Shown piece by piece: positions 5,933-10,257 of a stretch of DNA of 23,425 nt. How positions within the stretch are numbered: position 1 is the stretch's first letter; every line of letters begins with the position of its first letter. Source of the stretch: a virus; IMG/VR virus record IMGVR_UViG_3300028556_000038, positions 1 through 23,425 of that record. The stretch is one strand, 5' to 3'. Under the pieces are notes generated by a model, which was not told where the DNA came from, ran no database searches, and saw only the letters and a program-made list of their open reading frames with translations. Both the position numbers and the translations under genes were made by a program.

Positions 5933-6797
5933 AATCTTTTTTCACTCCGTCTACTAACCATTGGGCCGAATCAAACTTACCATTTCGCGCATTCACCGAT
6001 AACTTTTGTCGCTCAACTATTTCATCGTTCCAACTTTCCCCATTCAAGTACGTTGTCGGATAGGGAATAAACGAACGATTCTCCCACCGGTCATGTCGAA
6101 TCTGTCGCTGCCTCACATCCTCCACAATTTGACCCGCGATCGAATCGAGACGCTCCCGTATCCAAATCTTCCTTGCCTCCGCCTTCTTTTCCTTCCGCGG
6201 ATAGGACGCCCAGAAGTCCTCAAAGAAGGCATCCAAAGGCAAATCCAAAGGAGTGGGTAAATTTTGATCGGCCGACGCTAGTCGGCCAATATCTAATGGC
6301 TCTTGCTCTTTGTTTAGATTCTTGGTTCTAAGCTTTACAGCATCACCGTGATGCGAGGGTGGCATCACCGTGATGCTAGGTGATAAAATTTGATCAACAT
6401 CATTTTCATCAATAACGGCGGCCTTTCTAGCGTAAACAAAGGGCGTCGGATCGATCGTGATCTCACCCAGGTGATCGGTGGAACAATTTATGATCACCTG
6501 TAGGTGAATTTTGAATTTATTTGGTTTCATACCGCAACTTCCTCTTATGAATTGTTTAGTTTTTGTCATGATCTTTAATTGTTCAAAACCACGTGTAAAG
6601 CGCGAAATATTGTTCTTTGCCATGCCAAGCGCAACGGCTATTTCACTACGCGAAACGATACCATTTCCTTCTCGATCGCAATGGTGTGCAAACTCCAATA
6701 ATACGAGCCTGGCTAACGGTGATAATGATATTTTCTTATGGCGCAGAATCTCTTCGACTTGTCTTGAAAACCATTTGTCGTTATTATGTTTCTGCAT
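5862..6797 (-). CDS. Replication initiator / O-like protein with internal candidate origin, 311 aa
   Basis: The N-terminal 90 residues read as a winged helix (LSPLARLVLLEFAHHCDREG, then SEIAVALGMAKNNISRF). A later segment FFEDFWASYPRKEKKAEARK, followed by FIPYPTTYLNGESWND, is typical of phage replisome organisers. The gene precedes a P-like gene, as in lambda. Four palindromes with the core TCACC/GGTGA lie between 6340 and 6507, inside the coding region, and look like origin iterons. The protein probably binds them and loads helicase through the P-like protein. Confidence 0.85.
   Translation of the reverse strand: MQKHNNDKWFSRQVEEILRHKKISLSPLARLVLLEFAHHCDREGNGIVSRSEIAVALGMAKNNISRFTRGFEQLKIMTKTKQFIRGSCGMKPNKFKIHLQVIINCSTDHLGEITIDPTPFVYARKAAVIDENDVDQILSPSITVMPPSHHGDAVKLRTKNLNKEQEPLDIGRLASADQNLPTPLDLPLDAFFEDFWASYPRKEKKAEARKIWIRERLDSIAGQIVEDVRQRQIRHDRWENRSFIPYPTTYLNGESWNDEIVERQKLSVNARNGKFDSAQWLVDGVKKDYEKQRGNAENIFNVSDYLSKKVD
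6340..6507. repeat. Candidate iterons / replication origin inside the O-like gene
   Basis: Two identical 15-nt palindromes GCATCACCGTGATGC lie at 6340-6354 and 6362-6376, exactly 22 bp apart. Two more palindromes with the same TCACC...GGTGA arms are at 6463-6474 (2-nt centre) and 6494-6507 (4-nt centre), and there is a half-site GGTGATA at about 6379. An AT-rich stretch follows at about 6377-6412. Lambda has its origin as iterons within gene O, so this is a likely O-protein binding array. Confidence 0.7.
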
Positions 6798-6886
6798 TTA
6801 GATACTCCTGTATCAACTTCATGGTATGGGGCGCTCTTAACCAGCGTCCCACTATCCTACGCTAAACCCCAATCTAATCAATTACA
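6798..6886. other. Short gap with no feature seen
   Basis: This stretch lies between the small Cys/His gene and the O-like gene, on the same strand. I see no open frame, strong hairpin or recognisable promoter in it. Confidence 0.4.
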
Positions 6887-7066
6887 TCATACCTCATAAT
6901 AAGGCTTGATTTTCTTCGGTTTCCGTATCGGCCCACCCTCTGTCGTCCCCGTACGCAATAGTCTTACATAATGCGTACGGCATAGATGATGTTTAAGCAC
7001 GGTTGCTTTGCGCTTACATTTATCTGCTCGACACACTTCTTTCACAATCGTTTTTTTCTTTGCCAT
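6887..7066 (-). CDS. Small Cys/His protein (zinc-finger-like), 59 aa
   Basis: The translation begins MAKKKTIVKEVCRADKCKRK, then has HHLCRTHYVRLLRTG. The pattern C-x4-C-x(12)-C-x2-H recalls the Cys/His half of small HNH-associated zinc fingers in phages, which bind DNA; no HNH catalytic core is present. An AGAGGAA site lies about 10 nt upstream. It is the first minus-strand gene upstream of the O-like gene and is divergent from the rightward cluster at 7145. Confidence 0.65.
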   Translation of the reverse strand: MAKKKTIVKEVCRADKCKRKATVLKHHLCRTHYVRLLRTGTTEGGPIRKPKKIKPYYEV

Positions 7067-7144
7067 TTGCTACATTCCTCTTGCTTGTGACTGTGATACA
7101 AGATAACATGCGTACTCTTAACTTACAACTGATGGACTTAAACG

Positions 7145-7336
7145 ATGTCGACAGAGGCATGTTATTTTGATAAAGGCTACGAAGAAGGCTTTAGTATAGC
7201 CCTAGACGGCATCATCAAATTAATCGACAAAAAGATTAACGCCGCCAATTTTAGCCAACAATCGCATAAGATTTACGGCATGAAACAATTACGTGATGAT
7301 ATAGCGAGAATGAAACGATGCAAAAATGGAAGGTAG
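7145..7336 (+). CDS. Small hypothetical protein, 63 aa
   Basis: This is the first gene of the rightward early cluster that leads into the RNA array. It contains DKGYEEGFSIALDGIIKLID (residues about 9-28), a pattern also present in the zinc-ribbon protein at 3155-3496 (NDGYHQGYKDALFFAIDG), so the two share a helical module. No zinc ribbon is present here. Its end overlaps the next gene by 19 nt. Function unknown. Confidence 0.6.
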   Translation: MSTEACYFDKGYEEGFSIALDGIIKLIDKKINAANFSQQSHKIYGMKQLRDDIARMKRCKNGR

Positions 7337-7494
7337 AGGGACGTATACGCGCTGATATTTTATTTGAGGAGGAGGTGGAAGCGTCCACTGAATCGGCAGC
7401 CGTTAAAAAAGCACAGGCTAGAGTTTATCAACGCTGTCGTATAACCTCATACGATGTTCTTGATGATGAGATATATGCGGAGGTGGTAAAATGA
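7318..7494 (+). CDS. Small hypothetical protein, 58 aa
   Basis: The frame starts MQKWKVEGRIRADILFEEEV and ends at TGA overlapping the next ATG (ATGA), so it is coupled on both sides. The composition alternates strands and one helix (AAVKKAQARVYQ), a plausible small beta-alpha-beta domain. From memory, small phage proteins starting W.VEG.I..D....VEA.S...A.K.A are frequent and uncharacterised. Confidence 0.6.
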   Translation: MQKWKVEGRIRADILFEEEVEASTESAAVKKAQARVYQRCRITSYDVLDDEIYAEVVK

Positions 7495-7721
7495 CAGACA
7501 ATATAAACCATCCCATTCATTACAACAGTTCACGTGCCCAATGTGAATGTGGTCGACGCATTGAATGTATTGATGTGACGCGACATATGAGTTTTAACCT
7601 TGGTAACGTCGTTAAGTACATATGGCGTCATGAAAGTAAAGACGGATTAGAAGCCTTAAAGAAGGCGCAATGGTACTTAAATGATGCGATCAAAGAATTA
7701 GAGAGAGAAATAGGAAAATGA
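7491..7721 (+). CDS. DUF3310-family protein, 76 aa
   Basis: The pattern NHPIHYN near the N-terminus, then IECIDVTRHMSFNLGNVVKYIWRH and LEALKKAQWYLNDAIKELE, is the signature of DUF3310, a widespread small phage family of unknown function (sometimes annotated as nucleotide-kinase-like without firm evidence). An extra CECGRRIEC insert (residues about 18-26) replaces the short loop of typical members and could bind metal. It is coupled by ATGA to both neighbours. Confidence 0.85.
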   Translation: MTDNINHPIHYNSSRAQCECGRRIECIDVTRHMSFNLGNVVKYIWRHESKDGLEALKKAQWYLNDAIKELEREIGK

Positions 7722-8047
7722 CAGATACCGAACAAAAAACGCTATTCAAGATAGCGGCAGAATTACAATGCAACATTACTCAAATTCATGATGATATAAA
7801 TCAAATAATGATTGAGATAGGCCATCATTGGAAAAAATTAACTGATTTTGATACATGCTTTTTACGTCTCAATGAGCGAATTTCACATTTAGAAGCATTA
7901 GATAGAGGGCAATCAGACATATCGATCCAACTATTAAAGAGAATAAAATCACTAGAAGAACATAAAAGTCGCCAAATAGACGAGAATCGTGCCGTTGATA
8001 GAGAATTGGAAATGTTGAGAGAAAACGCTGGGGCGGATAAACAATAA
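7718..8047 (+). CDS. Coiled-coil hypothetical protein, 109 aa
   Basis: The sequence is almost wholly helical, with heptad-like hydrophobic spacing from residue about 10 to 100 (for example LNERISHLEALDRGQSDISI). It probably forms a coiled-coil dimer or trimer. There is no enzymatic motif. The start overlaps the DUF3310 gene (ATGA) and the stop overlaps the next start (TAATG). Confidence 0.65.
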   Translation: MTDTEQKTLFKIAAELQCNITQIHDDINQIMIEIGHHWKKLTDFDTCFLRLNERISHLEALDRGQSDISIQLLKRIKSLEEHKSRQIDENRAVDRELEMLRENAGADKQ

Positions 8048-8277
8048 TGTTTTGCCGACACAAATGGCGTGAACAAGAGAGAACGTTCGTTCCTCCAGAT
8101 GATAGCAAATCACCGAGGGGGCCGATAAACTTGACTAATGTCATGAGCCATCCGCGTGTTGGTAAAACGCTGATAACGGTATGTTGTGTGAAGTGCCAGG
8201 AACAAAAGATTATGACGAGTGCTGGGGATTTGACCAGGAAAGAACATGGTTCGCGGATTTATAAGAGGAAGGAATGA
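8047..8277 (+). CDS. Small Cys/His protein, 76 aa
   Basis: An N-terminal CRHKW and a later CCVKC (residues about 46-50) are spaced like the two halves of a treble-clef or zinc ribbon. Phage proteins beginning with C.H.W and ending with a V.C..C pair are common and unassigned. It sits in a chain of coupled genes (TAATG at its start, ATGATG at its end). Confidence 0.6.
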   Translation: MFCRHKWREQERTFVPPDDSKSPRGPINLTNVMSHPRVGKTLITVCCVKCQEQKIMTSAGDLTRKEHGSRIYKRKE

Positions 8278-8474
8278 TGTGGCATATTCCAAACTGGATA
8301 AAATATGGTCGTCAATATGGAATAGATATTCCCTATATATTGGATTTAACTGTAGGCGAATGGAATGGCATCATGTGGTGTTGGACTATTAAAATATTTG
8401 GTTTTGGTTATACACACGTATGGACAAAGAAAAAGAAGGATTGGATGACAAGCGCACAAAGACCTTTTGGATAG
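8274..8474 (+). CDS. Trp-rich hypothetical protein, 66 aa
   Basis: It begins MMWHIPNWIKYGRQYGIDIP and has many Trp and Tyr residues plus a Lys-rich tail. The aromatic pattern could indicate a membrane-surface or small folded protein, but no family is recognised. It is coupled to the upstream gene, and GAGGAAGGA lies just ahead of its start. The same GAGGAAGGAAT sequence also precedes the next gene, apparently a duplicated ribosome-binding region. Confidence 0.55.
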   Translation: MMWHIPNWIKYGRQYGIDIPYILDLTVGEWNGIMWCWTIKIFGFGYTHVWTKKKKDWMTSAQRPFG

Positions 8475-8495
8475 GATTTATAAGAGGAAGGAATA

Positions 8496-8759
8496 ATGGC
8501 TAAATATAGGAAAAAACCTATAGTAATTGAAGCGCATCAACTAACTAAATATAGCTTGCTGGAAATATGCAGATGGATGAATAGTAAATGCGATTGGATT
8601 GATAATGGTGAAAGCATTGAACTCACTATTCCAACATTAGAGGGCAACATGACAGCCAATGTTGGCGACTATATCATAAAAGGTATTAAAGGCGAATTTT
8701 ATCCGTGTAAGCCAGATATATTTGAGGCTTCATACGATGAAGTAATTAATGAAGATTAA
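8496..8759 (+). CDS. Conserved small phage protein (KYRKKPIVIEA type), 87 aa
   Basis: MAKYRKKPIVIEAHQL at the start and GDYIIKGIKGEFYPCKPDIF near the end are the recognisable ends of a widespread phage family of unknown function. The length is normal for that family. A GAGGAAGGAAT ribosome-binding site precedes the ATG. The stop TAA (8757-8759) directly abuts the first base of the RNA array, so the array is co-oriented and probably co-transcribed with this operon. Confidence 0.8.
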   Translation: MAKYRKKPIVIEAHQLTKYSLLEICRWMNSKCDWIDNGESIELTIPTLEGNMTANVGDYIIKGIKGEFYPCKPDIFEASYDEVINED

Positions 8760-8819
8760 TGGCACCCCAAACGTTTTGAATGAGCGTGTTTGCTGACGAT
8801 GAGTAGACATGGGGTGCCA
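8760..8819 (+). ncRNA. Array unit 1, 60 nt
   Basis: TGGCACCCCA at 8760-8769 pairs perfectly with TGGGGTGCCA at 8810-8819. The 40-nt interior has only weak pairing and contains GACGATGAG, which resembles the GACGATA segment of units 9, 10 and 12. The unit begins one base after a stop codon. The 10-bp stem is unlikely to be chance and could also act as an attenuator. Confidence 0.6.
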
Positions 8820-8827
8820 AGGTTAGC

Positions 8828-8921
8828 GGGGAATAGCTTAAGGCTGGGATAACCTAGGATAATACAGTAGAGCGGTGGGCTTTAAATCCACATAAGTGCA
8901 GGTGAAATTCCTGCTTCCCCA
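8828..8921 (+). tRNA. Array unit 2: tRNA-like, anticodon UUA (UAA suppressor-like)
   Basis: GGGGAA (8828-8833) pairs with TTCCCC (8915-8920), followed by discriminator A. The sequence TA then GCTT pairs with GAGC as a D-stem. The anticodon arm is GTGGG-CTTTAAA-TCCAC, giving U33, anticodon UUA and A37, which would read the UAA stop codon. The T-stem GCAGG/CCTGC encloses TGAAATT instead of the usual TTCAAAT-type loop. The D-loop is enlarged to about 30 nt and holds its own hairpin (CTGGG-ATAA-CCTAG). CCA is not encoded. Whether it is charged and decodes is unknown. Confidence 0.55.
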
Positions 8922-8927
8922 GAATTA

Positions 8928-9061
8928 TGGCAATCGCGGCGTAGAGCCACGCACAGCCCCACTTGCTTCGCATTGACAGGCCGAAACTGGACACCTGATG
9001 TTGGGGAGTGTTGGAAACAACATGACTAGAAAGCCGCCAGTGCAATTCTGGCCGATTGCCA
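8928..9061 (+). ncRNA. Array unit 3, 134 nt, GGCAATCG subfamily
   Basis: TGGCAATCG (8928-8936) pairs with CGATTGCCA (9053-9061). A T-arm-like hairpin, GCCAG-TGCAATT-CTGGC (9036-9052), abuts the 3' strand directly. Further inside, GCGGC can pair with GCCGC, and ATGTTG with CAACAT. The unit is much longer than a tRNA. Unit 11 shares its closing stem and T-arm exactly but has a different interior. Confidence 0.6.
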
Positions 9062-9069
9062 AAGAAAAA

Positions 9070-9162
9070 TGCCGGTTCGACTCCGGCTCGGTGGCTGAGG
9101 TTCGGTAACGAAGGGAGTACAGTTCGATTCTGTAGAGTGGTCTCCGGTGAGACAAAGAGCCA
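9070..9162 (+). ncRNA. Array unit 4, multi-hairpin with canonical T-loops
   Basis: TGGCT (9092-9096) pairs with AGCCA (9158-9162) around three hairpins: TTCG-GTAA-CGAA, TACAG-TTCGATT-CTGTA (9118-9134) and GTCTC-CGGT-GAGAC. Upstream lies GCCGG-TTCGACT-CCGGC (9071-9087). The loops TTCGATT and TTCGACT fit the tRNA T-loop consensus TTCRANY, but neither hairpin sits at a normal T-arm position, so this may be a rearranged or permuted tRNA relic. Confidence 0.5.
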
Positions 9163-9169
9163 AAGAATA

Positions 9170-9280
9170 TGGGGTACGCCAGTAGGCAACGATAGGCTGA
9201 ACCTAGATTGATAGAGTTGCACCATAAATTCAGACGCCAGGTGTCTATCAATGCAATGGGTGGCAAGTCGTGCCCCACCA
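9170..9280 (+). ncRNA. Array unit 5, tRNA-like ends with encoded CCA
   Basis: GGGGTAC (9171-9177) pairs with GTGCCCC (9270-9276), giving a 7-bp acceptor-like stem followed by discriminator A and encoded CCA (9278-9280). A long inner hairpin joins ATTGATAGA with TCTATCAAT. The segment AGGCTGAACCTAG resembles the D-loop insertion of unit 2 (AGGCTGGGATAACCTAG), suggesting common ancestry. No T-arm is evident. Confidence 0.55.
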
Positions 9281-9284
9281 GTTA

Positions 9285-9369
9285 TGGGATAGCCCTGGCG
9301 CAACCAACCCAGATAATGAGAAATTATTAACGCTGGGCGGAGCAGTCGGTGAAACTGTAGGGCTATCCA
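9285..9369 (+). ncRNA. Array unit 6, 85 nt with T-arm-like hairpin
   Basis: GGATAGCCCT (9287-9296) pairs perfectly with AGGGCTATCC (9359-9368), followed by A. GCAGT-CGGTGAA-ACTGT (9342-9358) abuts the 3' strand like a T-arm, but the loop is not TTC-type. Inside, CCCAG pairs with CTGGG around an ATAAT/ATTAT hairpin, roughly where an anticodon arm would sit. Confidence 0.6.
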
Positions 9370-9377
9370 AAGAATTA

Positions 9378-9473
9378 TGGGAAATCAAGCGACCTGAGAA
9401 AGGCGTTCTCAATGAAGGCAAAGTCTCCTTGTAGGCGTTGAACACACTTCATAAAGCCGAACTTGATTTCCCA
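9378..9473 (+). ncRNA. Array unit 7, 96 nt with 12-bp closing stem
   Basis: TGGGAAATCAAG (9378-9389) pairs perfectly with CTTGATTTCCCA (9462-9473), the longest closing stem of the array. Inside are a GAGAA/TTCTC hairpin and an ATGAAG/CTTCAT stem. There is no T-arm-like hairpin at the 3' strand, so this unit is less tRNA-like than its neighbours. Confidence 0.6.
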
Positions 9474-9481
9474 AAGAATTA

Positions 9482-9613
9482 TGGCAATCGAGGCCCTAAG
9501 CCTGGGACGTTAATTCTCGTTGACCCGTGAGAATGAATGAGACAACGGGTTCAAAATGGTAGACGGTGCCAAAAAGCCGCTCACTAGCCCGTAGGAACCG
9601 GGTCCGGTTGCCA
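9482..9613 (+). ncRNA. Array unit 8, 132 nt with an H-type pseudoknot
   Basis: GGCAATCG (9483-9490) pairs with CGGTTGCC (9605-9612), including one G-U pair, followed by A. GCCCG-TAGGAAC-CGGGT (9587-9603) sits one base from the 3' strand like a T-arm. A classical pseudoknot is visible: ATTCTC (9513-9518) with GAGAAT (9529-9534), and ACCCGT (9523-9528) with ACGGGT (9545-9550), with loops of 4, 0 and 10 nt. Confidence 0.6.
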
Positions 9614-9621
9614 AAGAATTA

Positions 9622-9684
9622 TGGCCGACGATACTATGCAATGAGCCGCCAATACCAGGACAGCTCGCATGGGAAAATAGGCCA
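9622..9684 (+). ncRNA. Array unit 9, 63 nt, GGCCGACGATA subfamily
   Basis: GGCC at each end closes the unit. It starts GGCCGACGATA and ends GAAAATAGGCC, as do units 10 and 12. The interior helix pairs ATGC with GCAT and GAGC with GCTC. The conserved unpaired strands GACGATA and GAAAATA face each other as an internal loop. Confidence 0.6.
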
Positions 9685-9696
9685 AAGAACCCCGAC

Positions 9697-9811
9697 TGCT
9701 CATAGGTGGCTCGACGGTTATAGGTAACAAGTAAGACTGCGAAGATGGATTGTCGACATGAAATCTTTGATTACGAAAGTTACTACCGCTTTAAATATCG
9801 AGAATAGAGCA
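9697..9811 (+). ncRNA. Array unit 9b, structured segment without the T-GG start
   Basis: TGCTC (9697-9701) pairs with GAGCA (9807-9811). Nested inside are CTCGA/TCGAG, CGGT/ACCG, GGTAAC with GTTACTACC, and AAGAT/ATCTT, a long nested helix series. It is preceded by the usual AAGAA spacer start but lacks the T-GG/CC-A ends, and its last base is immediately followed by unit 10. Confidence 0.5.
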
Positions 9812-9862
9812 TGGCCGACGATACTTACAACGCGAGAGAGTCGCTGTAGGGAAAATAGGCCA
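9812..9862 (+). ncRNA. Array unit 10, 51 nt, GGCCGACGATA subfamily
   Basis: This is the shortest unit. GGCC (9813-9816) pairs with GGCC (9858-9861). The conserved strands GACGATA and GAAAATA flank a short helix formed by TTACA and TGTAG. It shows the minimal form of this subfamily. Confidence 0.6.
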
Positions 9863-9870
9863 AAGAATTA

Positions 9871-10017
9871 TGGCAATCGCGGCGCGGACAGTGACGCGCG
9901 GGATGACTCTTAGCCATGTCGTGGGCTCCGAGTTAATCGTTGACTGAAAGTGAATTAACACATATGTCAATGAAACAGGTAGCAGATATGAGCCAGTGCA
10001 ATTCTGGCCGATTGCCA
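9871..10017 (+). ncRNA. Array unit 11, 147 nt, GGCAATCG subfamily with crossing helices
   Basis: The closing stem GGCAATCG (9872-9879)/CGATTGCC (10009-10016) and the T-arm-like hairpin GCCAG-TGCAATT-CTGGC (9992-10008) are identical to unit 3, but the interior differs. A GCGCG/CGCGC hairpin follows the 5' strand like a D-arm. An ACTC/GAGT-AGCC/GGCT hairpin comes next. GTTAAT (9932-9937)/ATTAAC (9954-9959) and TTGAC (9940-9944)/GTCAA (9966-9970) cross as a pseudoknot. Confidence 0.6.
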
Positions 10018-10024
10018 AGATTAA

Positions 10025-10121
10025 TGGCCGACGATATTCAGGCGACCAGGAAACATAAAAAGGTCTTAATGACTCCTAAAAAGCTACAAGTAAGCTCCAA
10101 GTAGTTGAAGAAAATAGGCCA
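10025..10121 (+). ncRNA. Array unit 12, 97 nt, GGCCGACGATA subfamily
   Basis: The unit starts GGCCGACGATA and ends GAAAATAGGCC like units 9 and 10. Between them TTCA pairs with TGAA, and shorter hairpins (GACC/GGTC, AGCT/AGCT) occupy the enlarged interior. The ends are conserved while the interior changes, as in the GGCAATCG subfamily. Confidence 0.6.
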
Positions 10122-10128
10122 AGAATTA

Positions 10129-10242
10129 TGGTTGCCGAGATCGCCGGTTAATAGATCGTGCCACCTAGCGTAATTTTGTCCTCCTATATGGCGCGCTTAA
10201 ATTAGGAGGCACTCCGCTAGTGTAGGATGTAGGCAGCCTCCA
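10129..10242 (+). ncRNA. Array unit 13, tRNA-like ends with encoded CCA
   Basis: GGTTGCC (10130-10136) pairs with GGCAGCC (10232-10238) with one G-U pair, followed by discriminator T and encoded CCA (10240-10242). Next comes GA and a D-arm-like GATC-GCCGGTTAATA-GATC hairpin with the GG expected in a D-loop. The rest is a long arm (CACCTAGCG/CGCTAGTG, then CCTCCTA/TAGGAGG) instead of normal anticodon and T arms. It ends 15 nt before the next gene's ATG. Confidence 0.55.
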
Positions 10243-10257
10243 ATTAGGAAATATTTT

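Larger units (their letters stand above)
8760..10242 (+). ncRNA. Tandem array of about 14 tRNA-like structured RNA units
   Basis: No convincing protein gene lies in these 1.48 kb. The sequence divides into units each closed by its own inverted repeat. Most units start T-GG, end CC-A, and are joined by a spacer near AAGAATTA. The closing stems differ (for example GGCACCCC, GGATAGCCCT, GGGAAATCAAG, GGCAATCG) yet each is complementary within its unit, a covariation-like pattern. Five units have a 5-bp/7-nt hairpin abutting the 3' closing strand, as a T-arm does. The array fills the gap between two coding genes on the plus strand. Processing by RNase P, or by cuts in the spacers, is inferred. A giant ornate phage RNA such as GOLLD or ROOL, both known near phage tRNAs, is an alternative. 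Confidence 0.75.

Noticed and set aside
9206-9260. Pseudoknot in array unit 5 (TTGATAGA/TCTATCAA crossed by TTGCA/TGCAA)
   Set aside because: The crossing loop over the 8-bp stem would have zero nucleotides, which is sterically not possible; a simple hairpin explains the sequence.
8854-9303. Minus-strand open frames of 117-149 residues across the RNA array
   Set aside because: They lie over the inverted-repeat stems, have no ribosome-binding site or family resemblance, and are explained by the structure of the plus-strand array.
8921-10130. Array read as a CRISPR (repeat CCAAAGAATTATGG with spacers)
   Set aside because: The repeats are short and uneven, the intervals range from about 50 to 147 nt, the interval ends are complementary to each other, and there are no cas genes.
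8760-10242. Array read as integron attC sites
   Set aside because: The attC core sites (RYYYAAC/GTTRRRY) are absent and no open frames lie between the hairpins.
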